This document shows, piece by piece, positions 1 to 6,240 of a DNA stretch of 22,731 bases (its first letter is position 1; each line of letters starts with the position of its first letter). The stretch is taken from IMG/VR virus record IMGVR_UViG_3300023184_000549, positions 1 through 22,731 of that record; one strand, 5' to 3'. Both the position numbers and the translations under genes were made by a program. This DNA comes from a virus. The notes under the pieces are model-generated. The model made no database searches. It was not told the DNA's origin and was given only the letters and a program-made list of their open reading frames with translations.

Positions 1-185
1 GCGATGTTTTGAGCGGCGTCATCTGCCGTGATGACCTCGCCGTTCTCAATGCGGGTCGGGACGAGGCGCATGGCGACATTGGCGTCTGATGAGCCATCGG
101 GGAGATATTTGCCGGTGATGGCGAGGTTCAGGCTGTAACGGTCGTATTGTTTGCCGTCGATGGTGATTGGGTTGGTAGCGTTCAT
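1..185 (-). CDS. Phage structural-region protein, N-terminal part (runs off the left edge)
   Basis: The reading frame opens with ATG at 185 and stays open to base 1, giving about 61 residues that start MNATNPITIDGKQYDRY and reach ENGEVITADDAAQNI. The stop lies outside the window. I do not recognise the family. The segment is polar and soluble-looking, with no signal peptide or membrane span. It sits 18 bases downstream of the small fibre-like gene on the same strand, so it belongs to the same virion operon. By eye this stretch is clearly richer in G+C than the replication genes. There is no Shine-Dalgarno sequence before the ATG; the context is CACCACATATG. That this is a real gene is likely; its role is unknown. 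Confidence 0.7.
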   Translation of the reverse strand, partial: MNATNPITIDGKQYDRYSLNLAITGKYLPDGSSDANVAMRLVPTRIENGEVITADDAAQNI

Positions 186-203
186 ATGTGGTGGATTTTT
201 AGG

Positions 204-572
204 TTAGGAGTAGGAAAGGGATGTGCGGTTGCTCCACGCGCCGGTGGCGCTGGCTTCTGCGGTGACTTCGCCTGCGGCGTCGGTGGTGGTGCGGGAGACG
301 TCCCAGAGGGCGGAATCGTAGATGGACCCGCTGTTTGGGAAATCGGCGTAGGCGAGTTTGCCGTAGTAAAGGTTGGCTCCGATGATGTCGAAGACTTCGA
401 CTTTATCGGGCACCGGACGAGTGCCGATGCGGAAGACATTGCCGCTTGCGTCTTTTGAGTAGAGGCAATGGTCGGCGAGGTTTTGCACTAGTTCTCCGAC
501 TGCGAGATCGCCAGCGAGTGGGATCTTGCCAAGGACGGAGGATTTTTTGGGTATAATTACTGGAGATGCCAT
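204..572 (-). CDS. Small tail-fibre/appendage-like protein with shared C-terminal WSNRT module
   Basis: A 122-residue protein. Residues 4-50 (IIPKK.., then LAVGELVQNLADHCLYSKDA) resemble the short N-terminal segment seen in many phage fibre and appendage proteins, of the type AGDLAVGELxxNxADxxLYxKDxxG. Residues 68-122 resemble the C-terminal end of the 327-residue fibre protein at 1989-2972: both have YYG[KR]L, then a W..R segment, AAG.V.A, and ATG.WSNRT.L.Y at the very end. This suggests a duplicated module, perhaps for attachment, trimer contact or receptor binding. The start ATG at 572 has the context TTCTATAATG with no Shine-Dalgarno sequence. A perfect 10-bp hairpin (587-613) separates it from the gene before it. 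Virion role is inferred from position and motifs. Confidence 0.7.
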   Translation of the reverse strand: MASPVIIPKKSSVLGKIPLAGDLAVGELVQNLADHCLYSKDASGNVFRIGTRPVPDKVEVFDIIGANLYYGKLAYADFPNSGSIYDSALWDVSRTTTDAAGEVTAEASATGAWSNRTSLSYS

Positions 573-586
573 TATAGAATGGATTG

Positions 587-613
587 CCTCCAGAGGGGTC
601 GAACCTCTGGAGG
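587..613. repeat. Perfect 10-bp inverted repeat with 7-base loop between fibre genes
   Basis: CCTCCAGAGG (587-596) pairs with CCTCTGGAGG (604-613) around a 7-base loop. On the minus strand, the direction of transcription here, the loop reads TTCGACC, the same as the T-loop of the tRNA fragment at 10464-10470. Reading plus, a T-rich stretch follows (616-636), as in an intrinsic terminator facing plus-strand transcripts. Reading minus, no T-run follows. It lies 21 bases after one fibre stop codon and 14 bases before the next start. It could be a terminator against antisense transcription, an mRNA-stabilising hairpin or a processing site. Confidence 0.6.
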
Positions 614-634
614 ACTTTGTTGTTTAGTTATTTT

Positions 635-1699
635 TTAGTAAGAGCCGCCGTCGATGACGAAGTTTTCGATTTTGCTCATTTGGGACGATCCACCATAGGT
701 GTGATTGACACCGACCAAATGTCCTGCTGCTTGGAGGGCGATAAAGCCATTTGTTGAATTACCAAGACCCCACTGAGAATCAACGAGATCGAGCGTGGCG
801 TGAACTTTAGTCGTCGTATTGCCTAATTCGTTGAGTTCAAGCGTTGAGCCGCCGCCGCCGACTTTAATTTGGCTTACCCCCGCACCATTCAAGCCCACAG
901 TGAAATTACCAACGATGTCTGTGGTTCCTGATGCTGGACCCGCTGTAGGAGCCGTTGCTGTGATATTGACAGTCTTCAGTTCAACATCCGAAACGCGGGT
1001 CTTGAATGCGGAATCAAGCGCGACAGTGTAGCCAACATTCTCATCGCCTGTGACGGCGATTTCGTTTGCGGTTCCGCTAACAACGGCGTCCACGTTGTCG
1101 AGTTTTTGCCAACCAGTTGTGGTTTTGACAAACGCATCGCCAACCTTGGCATTAAAAGTTGTTGCACCATCCGTGTATGCGCCATCGACATCGACTTTGT
1201 AGTAAGCCCCAGTAGATGTATCGCTAAGAGTGGTGAGATCAAGAGGAGTAGCAGCAGAGCTAACATCACCGACAAAATGAAACACCGATCCGAGAGCAGA
1301 AACGGCAGAATCGAGGTCGGTTTTGCGAACCACATCTGTCGAGGCACTTGGCGCACTCGAAGCGGTCAGCGTGGTAAACGCACCAGTTGATGGCGTAGTC
1401 GCGCCAATAGTCGTGCCATCAATCGTGCCGCCAGTGATCATGCCGCCAGTGATATTGACAGCATTGGCATTCTGCGTGGACATCGTTCCGAGATCCAAGT
1501 CAGTAATAGCATCACCGACATACGCCTTGGTAGCGAAGGTGCCCTCACCGCCAACGATCTTGTTGGTGACCGAACCTGTGCCATTGTCAACTCCGAGGTA
1601 GAGGTTCAAATTTACCTGATCTACTGCGAACTCGCCTGCTTGAAGAGCTGTTGTTGGAGCATTACTGCCCCGTTTGATTTTGATAATTGGATTAGCCAT
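635..1699 (-). CDS. Phage tail-fibre/appendage-type structural protein
   Basis: A 354-residue protein from the ATG at 1699; an upstream in-frame start at 1711 would add four residues. The N-terminus (MANPIIKIKRGSNAPTTALQ, then AGEFAVDQVNLNLYLGVDNG) is the segment common at the start of phage fibre and head-decoration proteins, followed by GTFATKAYV. The middle is rich in T, S, G, A and D with short beta-type repeats (TGGMITGGTIDGTTIGA). The protein ends IENFVIDGGSY; an IDGG ending is common in such phage proteins and recurs in the neighbouring 81-residue protein. There are no membrane segments. The likely role is a virion surface fibre contacting the host. The gene is preceded by a run of AAAAC repeats and by TATAAT 3 bases before the ATG, so its mRNA may have almost no leader. 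Confidence 0.75.
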   Translation of the reverse strand: MANPIIKIKRGSNAPTTALQAGEFAVDQVNLNLYLGVDNGTGSVTNKIVGGEGTFATKAYVGDAITDLDLGTMSTQNANAVNITGGMITGGTIDGTTIGATTPSTGAFTTLTASSAPSASTDVVRKTDLDSAVSALGSVFHFVGDVSSAATPLDLTTLSDTSTGAYYKVDVDGAYTDGATTFNAKVGDAFVKTTTGWQKLDNVDAVVSGTANEIAVTGDENVGYTVALDSAFKTRVSDVELKTVNITATAPTAGPASGTTDIVGNFTVGLNGAGVSQIKVGGGGSTLELNELGNTTTKVHATLDLVDSQWGLGNSTNGFIALQAAGHLVGVNHTYGGSSQMSKIENFVIDGGSY

Positions 1700-1702
1700 A
1701 AT

Positions 1703-1708
1703 ATTATA
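1703..1708 (-). promoter_or_regulatory. TATAAT box directly before the fibre gene start
   Basis: TATAAT on the minus strand ends 3 bases before the ATG at 1699 (context GTGTATAATATTATGG). If it is a -10 box, transcription would begin at about the start codon. No convincing -35 is seen: the matching interval falls in the AAAAC repeat. It may instead be only the A/T-rich start context shared by many genes here. Confidence 0.3.
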
Positions 1709-1720
1709 CACTACTTTTTT

Positions 1721-1741
1721 GTTTTGTTTTGTTTTGTTTTG
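1721..1741. repeat. Pentanucleotide simple repeat (GTTTT)4-G upstream of the fibre gene
   Basis: Four exact GTTTT units plus one G, preceded by six Ts (1715-1720). On the gene strand it reads C(AAAAC)4 followed by AAAAAA, about 22-42 bases upstream of the fibre start at 1699 and just after the stop of the 81-residue gene. Repeats of this kind can change unit number by slippage and alter spacing in a promoter or leader. They can also act as A-rich translation enhancers. Confidence 0.8.
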
Positions 1742-1746
1742 CTACG

Positions 1747-1992
1747 TTAAAAAACACCACCATCGATGTTTTCTAAAATCATATGGTACTGAGAGGTTTG
1801 GGTGTCCCAAAACCACTGTACGTGTGTATCTGCGGCGACGTAAATGCGGTTTGCGTCCCCTTCTACTGGAAAATCGGAAAACGTATAGTAGACCTCTACA
1901 GGATTTGTAACAATAGGTTGCGACGGCAACGCAAGGATTTTCCCAGATAAATCTAGGGTATCGTCCATGTTATTCTCGTTAATAGTTGTCAT
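1747..1992 (-). CDS. Small fibre-associated phage protein
   Basis: An 81-residue protein beginning MTTINENNMDDTLDLSGK. The segment FSDFPVEGDANRIYVAADTH is the short motif FPxxGxxNxIYVAxDT, which recurs in phage tail and neck appendage proteins, followed by WFWDTQTSQYHMI. It ends ILENIDGGVF, matching the IDGG ending of the fibre protein downstream. Its ATG overlaps the TGA of the 327-residue fibre gene (ATGA at 1989-1992), so translation is probably coupled. It may be a small capping or chaperone-like partner of the fibre. The exact function is unknown; a virion or assembly role is likely from context. Confidence 0.65.
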   Translation of the reverse strand: MTTINENNMDDTLDLSGKILALPSQPIVTNPVEVYYTFSDFPVEGDANRIYVAADTHVQWFWDTQTSQYHMILENIDGGVF

Positions 1993-2972
1993 ACGTACGT
2001 TAATCCCGTTCTATTAGACCACGTTCCTGTTGCGTTTGTGACCGCTGAAACGCGTCCTGCAGCGGTTAATTCGCTACGACGAATAGCCCATTTGGAAGAT
2101 GATTCGGGTAACGCAGGTAACGCAGGTCTATCCGTATTTAAAAGCCTTCCGTAGTAAGCAGTTAGTCCATTAGATGTTAAGTCAAACGCATATGTGTATA
2201 ATGTCGGGTCAATGGGTCGTTGTACGCTCCGCAAACCAAACGCCCTAAATACAAGGCCCATACCGTTAGGGGGTGCGATTGATGAAAATGTGATGTTCCC
2301 TGTAGCAATATCCACGGTATAGTCTTTAGCGGGACTTTGAGTGATACCGTTGGCTAAGATTAAAACATGGTCAGGACTTGCGCTTACTAATCCGTTTATT
2401 TTATAAGTTCTAGAAACCCCATCCGCGACATGTGTGGTAGTTACTATGGAAACTTCTGGAGTTTTCTCCATTATAGCCTGAAACGTCCGCAACGGAGACA
2501 TCCATTTGACATTTGAGGTGCCATCCTCGGCTTCCTGTTGCGTTGCCAAGTAAGAAGTCGTATTCGTTGGGGCTGGCCTAGTGGCGTCATACGCTCTCCT
2601 CTCCACAATTACTGGGATGGGGAGGCTCGTTACCTCACTACTACCCCAAATAACCGAAACCTCAAAAGCCAAAGGGCAACTTCCAACGCTCGGCAAGTAG
2701 GCGTTCGCCTCAACGGTCCCCAAGTCTAATGTGGCGTTTACGAAGTTAGTGTTTACAAAGGCAGCGGTGGTCCGTGCTATATTAAAAGTGGACTCTTTTG
2801 GTTTCTTTAATACGAAAACGGCGTCCCCAGTTGCAATGGTGGTAAGAACGCCAGAAGCTACTACCGTAAGCGTTACGGGGTACTTATCTGGGTAAGAAAA
2901 CTTTAGCGATGCGACTGAGCCCCCGTTTGGCAGGCTCAGCTTTCTAGAGTCGATGTCCAGAAATAATTGCAT
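1989..2972 (-). CDS. Tail fibre / receptor-binding protein
   Basis: A 327-residue protein. The N-terminal half (about residues 1-130) is a beta-rich region starting MQLFLDIDSRKLSLPNGG. Residues about 143-166 (ATQQEAEDGTSNVKWMSPLR, then TFQA) match the tail-fibre signature ATxxEAExGTxNxKxMTPLRTxQAI known from many phages. Residues about 175-260 contain a YKINGL..PDHVLILANGI..KDYTVD segment like those in fibre and appendage proteins. The end (about 270-327) is the WSNRT module also found in the 122-residue protein at 204-572. The product most likely sits at the tail tip and binds the host surface. There is no Shine-Dalgarno sequence; the start context is GTATTAACGATG. The specific receptor cannot be told. 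Confidence 0.75.
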   Translation of the reverse strand: MQLFLDIDSRKLSLPNGGSVASLKFSYPDKYPVTLTVVASGVLTTIATGDAVFVLKKPKESTFNIARTTAAFVNTNFVNATLDLGTVEANAYLPSVGSCPLAFEVSVIWGSSEVTSLPIPVIVERRAYDATRPAPTNTTSYLATQQEAEDGTSNVKWMSPLRTFQAIMEKTPEVSIVTTTHVADGVSRTYKINGLVSASPDHVLILANGITQSPAKDYTVDIATGNITFSSIAPPNGMGLVFRAFGLRSVQRPIDPTLYTYAFDLTSNGLTAYYGRLLNTDRPALPALPESSSKWAIRRSELTAAGRVSAVTNATGTWSNRTGLTYV

Positions 2973-2984
2973 CGTTAATACTAA

Positions 2985-3293
2985 CTACTTTTTGGTCTTG
3001 CTAACACCGTCTTCAATAGCGGCTAAAAACCCAATAGCAGCTGGTTTTTTGTCAGAGGGGGCGTTATCCTCGGCGTTTTCCTCTTCTGGTGTTTCTGCTT
3101 GTTCTTCGGGGGATACGGAAACGCCATCTATGGCTTCGAGGCAAAGCATTCCGTTTTCCTTCATTCTAACGCTTGCCATCACCTCGAAAGGTTGCCCAGG
3201 AGTGGAATCCTCGGGTGGGGAGAATCCTTTAGGAGCTTGAAATTCAATTTCCTTAGCTGCAGCTGGTGCGGGGTCTACCTCATTAATATGCAT
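2985..3293 (-). CDS. Small acidic phage protein of unknown function
   Basis: A 102-residue protein from the ATG at 3293 (context CTTAATATTATG). A longer reading to 3404 would overlap the capsid gene and is less likely. The N-terminal half has PKGFSPPEDSTPGQPFEVMA and then SVRMKENGMLCLEAIDGVSV, possibly a small folded beta domain. Residues about 62-84 are very acidic (EEQAETPEEENAEDNAP) and the C-terminus is basic (VSKTKK). It lies between the capsid and fibre genes, where head-completion, decoration or fibre-joining proteins are often found. No family is recognised; only the position suggests a virion or assembly role. Confidence 0.6.
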   Translation of the reverse strand: MHINEVDPAPAAAKEIEFQAPKGFSPPEDSTPGQPFEVMASVRMKENGMLCLEAIDGVSVSPEEQAETPEEENAEDNAPSDKKPAAIGFLAAIEDGVSKTKK

Positions 3294-3370
3294 AATATTA
3301 AGACTTTTTGTTAGATGTAAGGCTGGCCCTGAGTTAACAAGGCCAGCCTCTTCATCGTTAGGGTTGCGGA

Positions 3371-4501
3371 TTAGTAGCGGAGGGTACGGATAACGTAGCC
3401 CCACTCTGGGAAGACTGGCTTAGACCCAGAGCTGAGAACGGCGCGGAAATAACCAATCGTTTTGTCGGGGTTATTCACTGCGTCCTCAATATTTTTCCAC
3501 TTGAAGTCGCCCATGTAGCTGACGGGATCGAAGCTCGTGTTTCCGCCTGGGGACGTGATCGGAGCAGGGATAAGCTGTTCCATAACATCGGTGTGGAAGA
3601 TGAAGGTATCTTCGTACAGAGCTGTTTCGTAAGCGGGATTGATGTCCCATTTATTCCCTTTGTATCCGGTAGCAACGGCAACGTAGTGTGGTACGCGAAC
3701 CCATGCGCCCGAAGTGAAGCTCCATCGAGGAGCAAAGTCATCAATTATGTGGAAGAACCCAGCATAAGAGCGTTCTACACCAAGAGGAGCCAAAAGCTCG
3801 CTTACCTTTGCGTTGTTGTAGCGATAATCTTCGCGGATAGCGGCGTTCTCTGTGATAATTGCACGGCTGTTCTCGGAGCTAGTGATGATGGCAAACTGAG
3901 GGCGACCATTTTGGCGACCAAAAGGGTTGTTGCCTGCGCCATCACGGATAAGACGCATGTAGTATTTGTCCAGGATGCTCTGAGTTAGCTTCTGCGTGGG
4001 GACTACCGCAGGAACTGCAGTTTTGTCTTCTTGGAGGGTTGCAGTCGCTGTAACTTTATGCTCCGAAAGGCGCGAAAACTCATCGCGGTTGCGGTCAATC
4101 CAAGCGTAGCTGGTATTCTCAGTAAGGATACGGAAAATATTTGATAGCTGCTCTTTACGCTTCAAGGCAAAGCGAAGATCGTTTACGCAAAGCTTAGGCG
4201 ACTCAATGGCAGTCTGCTGAAGATTGTACGTTTTCATTGTCTGAGCGAACTCGACAATTTCAGCTGTAGGTGCGCAGTTATTTCCAGTACCGTTGTTCAA
4301 CCCCACAGTAGCCCAAGTAAGAGCGTTTGCGGGAATCGAGCGTTGGTATGTCAAAACGCTGATGGATGTGCCCATTTCGTCAGGCCAAGTAGCTTTTTTT
4401 ACAAGCTTAAGCCAAGGGCTGGTGTTAAGTGACTTATTATAGATGTCAGGTCCAATGCGGCCTGACTCTGTAGAAAGGAGGTTATCGATGTTAAGTGCCA
4501 T
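3371..4501 (-). CDS. Major capsid protein
   Basis: A 376-residue protein (MALNIDNLLSTESGRIGPDI at its start, GYVIRTLRY at its end). Size and position, directly after the scaffold gene in the order terminase-portal-scaffold-capsid, are typical of the phage major head protein. The N-terminus (LNTSPWLKLVKKATWPDEMG) and the late segment DINPAYETALYEDTFIFHTD are the kind of sequence found in podovirus-like capsid proteins. No protease domain or cleavage site is evident. It has its own promoter-like element (4575-4585) and an A-rich leader of about 70 bases with repeated CTAAA units, as expected for a highly expressed protein. There is no Shine-Dalgarno sequence; the context is CCTATATG. Confidence 0.85.
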   Translation of the reverse strand: MALNIDNLLSTESGRIGPDIYNKSLNTSPWLKLVKKATWPDEMGTSISVLTYQRSIPANALTWATVGLNNGTGNNCAPTAEIVEFAQTMKTYNLQQTAIESPKLCVNDLRFALKRKEQLSNIFRILTENTSYAWIDRNRDEFSRLSEHKVTATATLQEDKTAVPAVVPTQKLTQSILDKYYMRLIRDGAGNNPFGRQNGRPQFAIITSSENSRAIITENAAIREDYRYNNAKVSELLAPLGVERSYAGFFHIIDDFAPRWSFTSGAWVRVPHYVAVATGYKGNKWDINPAYETALYEDTFIFHTDVMEQLIPAPITSPGGNTSFDPVSYMGDFKWKNIEDAVNNPDKTIGYFRAVLSSGSKPVFPEWGYVIRTLRY

Positions 4502-4574
4502 ATAGGTTTAGATTTAGGGTCTCCCCTTTAGATTTGCGGTTTAGGTTTAGCGACACAGAGAGGTGTGTTCGTTA

Positions 4575-4585
4575 GATATTATACC
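4575..4585 (-). promoter_or_regulatory. Recurring GGTRTAATATC element before the capsid gene
   Basis: Minus-strand GGTATAATATC followed by TAACGAACACACC, 74 bases before the capsid ATG. It contains a consensus -10 box (TATAAT). The upstream sequence has AGTTGTC, also found before the 6230 and 15524 copies, but not at a standard -35 distance. One of seven similar elements in the window, all oriented with the following gene. Confidence 0.55.
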
Positions 4586-4639
4586 TAACGACCAAGACAA
4601 CTTGAGTGTCTAGTTTACCCCCTCCCGAGCCAAGGAAGG

Positions 4640-4660
4640 GCTTCCAGATAGGAAGCTTTT
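4640..4660 (+). terminator. Possible plus-strand intrinsic terminator
   Basis: GCTTCC (4640-4645), loop AGATA, GGAAGC (4651-4656), then TTTT. It reads as a weak intrinsic terminator for plus-strand transcripts, opposite to the genes here. On the minus strand no T-run follows the stem, so it would not stop transcription of the capsid operon. The short stem makes this a weak call. Confidence 0.3.
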
Positions 4661-4759
4661 AGCTCTTAAAAATTGAACCGGAAGTTTTAGCGGATACCGA
4701 GCCGCAAGAAGACATTTACACACAGTAAATAATATGTCAAATACTTTTCTAGTAATTAT

Positions 4760-5926
4760 CTATCCGCCCGAAAATCTGGCTTCAAGGGCCTCCAAGAATC
4801 CCAAACCTTCGGATACGCTGGCAGGTTTTGTTTCAGACCCTGAGCCTGCTCCTGGGGTGGCAGACTGGTAGCGTTTAAGGGATGATTTGAGTTCTGAGAT
4901 TTCAGCTTGTAGAGACTTGTTATGCTTGAGGAGGTGGGGGACTAGCGAACCAGAAAAAGCCGAAAATGCCTTATGTTCATCCGATAGGGAATCGAATGAA
5001 AGCCCATCCATTTCCGATAATAGCGAAGCCTCAAATTTAGCCTTCTCGGAATCATCGGAAGGGAAGGGGACGCTATCTTTCAACTTATTCCACACCGTAT
5101 TAGTAGCTTTAGACCAAGACGCCTTAGCTTGACTTTTGCGCTTAGACTCCTCTTCTTTTTGGGCTTTTTCACGGGCGTCCAAGGCAAGAGCAGCCTTATC
5201 ACGCATTTTCTCGCGGTGGTCCAAAAGTTGAGAGAAATCGTCCCCAAGTTGGTATAAGCTTACCCTGTCGCGCTCGCTGAAGTTAGAGGCTAGCTCTACA
5301 ATCAAGTCTCCCTGTTTATCGGGGTCCCCCTCTTCAAGAGCACCTAAAAGTGCTTTTTCGGGAACCGAATACTTTTCAGCCATGCGACTAACCACGTTTA
5401 AAATAGCGGCCATGGGTTTAACAATGCTCTCTCGGTACTCATCAGTGGCCTCAAAACGAGAGATAGCCAATTCTTTTTCGTAATTAGCGATTTTTGCCTC
5501 ACGTTCTTCAATGGACGTTTTAAGTTTAGAAACTTCTTCATGGTCTACTTTTGGAGAAGATTCTGCGATAGCCAACTTCTCTTCGAGTTCGGCTACCCTA
5601 GCTTTAGCTGCCTTAGCCTCTGCTTTGATCTCTTTGAATTTAGCTCCCGCAGAAACCGACATGTTTTTAACGTTATCTGCATCTTCTGCAACTGTCTCTT
5701 CAGGTTTATCTGTTGCAGCGTCCTTTGCTGGGGCTTCAACCTTAGCCTCATCGCTGGAGTCAGAAGGGGAATCCGTAGAGGCATCCGCTTCTAGGGCTTT
5801 GTCCAAAGCTTCAAACCAGCTACTCCCAGATTCAGAAGTGCTCTGGGTTGGTTGGTCTTGGCCTGTGCTTGTTTCAGTTGCTTGGTTTTCTGCCGAAGCA
5901 GATTCTGTTTGTTGGGTTTCTAACAT
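4760..5926 (-). CDS. Capsid scaffolding protein
   Basis: A 388-residue protein from the ATG at 5926 (MLETQQTESASAENQ). A longer frame to 5962 would use TTG and overlap the preceding gene. The N-terminal third is acidic and rich in S, T, E and A. Residues about 90-170 form a strong predicted coiled coil (KFKEIKAEAKAAKARVAELE and on), and a second charged helical stretch lies near residues 240-280 (REKMRDKAALALDAREKAQK). The C-terminus has LQAEISELKSSLKRYQ and ends LGFLEALEARFSGG. This architecture, together with a position between portal and capsid genes, fits the internal scaffold that guides procapsid assembly. No protease motif is seen, so it is probably removed without a maturation protease encoded here. 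Confidence 0.75.
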   Translation of the reverse strand: MLETQQTESASAENQATETSTGQDQPTQSTSESGSSWFEALDKALEADASTDSPSDSSDEAKVEAPAKDAATDKPEETVAEDADNVKNMSVSAGAKFKEIKAEAKAAKARVAELEEKLAIAESSPKVDHEEVSKLKTSIEEREAKIANYEKELAISRFEATDEYRESIVKPMAAILNVVSRMAEKYSVPEKALLGALEEGDPDKQGDLIVELASNFSERDRVSLYQLGDDFSQLLDHREKMRDKAALALDAREKAQKEEESKRKSQAKASWSKATNTVWNKLKDSVPFPSDDSEKAKFEASLLSEMDGLSFDSLSDEHKAFSAFSGSLVPHLLKHNKSLQAEISELKSSLKRYQSATPGAGSGSETKPASVSEGLGFLEALEARFSGG

Positions 5927-5934
5927 AAAGTCTA

Positions 5935-6219
5935 TTATTTTGGCCTCATAGTGTGCTCCCAAGGAGCAGGGGTTTCAGTTAGCTTGTTGGGCTCTTTGGT
6001 AAGGGATTTTAAATTTCTAAGGAACCTAAAGTATCCTTCTCTTGAGCAACCGCTTAAAGCCGCTTGGTGGAGTAAATCGGAGTTCCCAGCGAATGTTTGT
6101 GGTGAGTCAGTCTCAATGGACAAACACACCTCAAGAGCTTGTTTGAGGGGTTCCGCGTTTAGTAAGTCGGATAGCTTAACTCTTAAGTCTTCCCGCCTGT
6201 CCCATTCGATTTTTGTCAT
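5935..6219 (-). CDS. Small conserved-position phage protein between portal and scaffold
   Basis: A 94-residue protein (MTKIEWDRREDLRVKLSDLL at its start). The middle has LKQALEVCLSIE and then DLLHQAALSGCSREGYFRFL followed by RNLKSLTKE, suggesting a compact helical protein. No domain is recognised. It begins 14 bases after the portal stop and ends 8 bases before the scaffold ATG, so the three are probably made together. A promoter-like element (6230-6240) overlaps the portal stop codon just upstream. The position suggests a head-assembly role; beyond that nothing can be said. Confidence 0.6.
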   Translation of the reverse strand: MTKIEWDRREDLRVKLSDLLNAEPLKQALEVCLSIETDSPQTFAGNSDLLHQAALSGCSREGYFRFLRNLKSLTKEPNKLTETPAPWEHTMRPK

Positions 6220-6229
6220 TTGTTACTTT

Positions 6230-6240
6230 GATATTACACC
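6230..6240 (-). promoter_or_regulatory. Recurring GGTRTAATATC element overlapping the portal stop codon
   Basis: Minus-strand AGGTGTAATATCAAAGTAACAAATG: the TAA of TGTAAT is the portal stop codon, and the next gene's ATG (6219) follows 10 bases after the element. AGTTGTCA lies just upstream, as at 4575 and 15505. If it is a promoter, the transcript would have almost no leader. Confidence 0.45.

Larger units (their letters stand above)
4502..4759. other. 258-base gene-free stretch before the capsid gene
   Basis: No credible gene lies here. On the minus strand it holds the capsid promoter-like element (4575-4585) and a leader containing ACACA..TGTGT (a possible small hairpin near 4555-4570), with repeated CTAAA and AAATCTAAA units at 4505-4550. 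A 6-bp hairpin with a T-run reading plus is at 4640-4660. The rest, between the scaffold stop and the promoter, shows no clear feature. Confidence 0.6.

Noticed and set aside
549-560. GGGTATAATTAC as another copy of the promoter element
   Set aside because: It is in coding sequence on the wrong strand for local genes and lacks the TATC and leader parts.
2236-2249. ACCAAACGCCCTA shared with 17554-17567 and, with one change, 20456
   Set aside because: Matches of 13 bases are expected by chance in 22 kb, and the first copy is in a coding region on the other strand.
3294-3404. Longer form of the small acidic protein starting inside the capsid gene
   Set aside because: The added residues overlap the capsid C-terminus and look unlike the rest; ATG 3293 has the usual A/T-rich start context.
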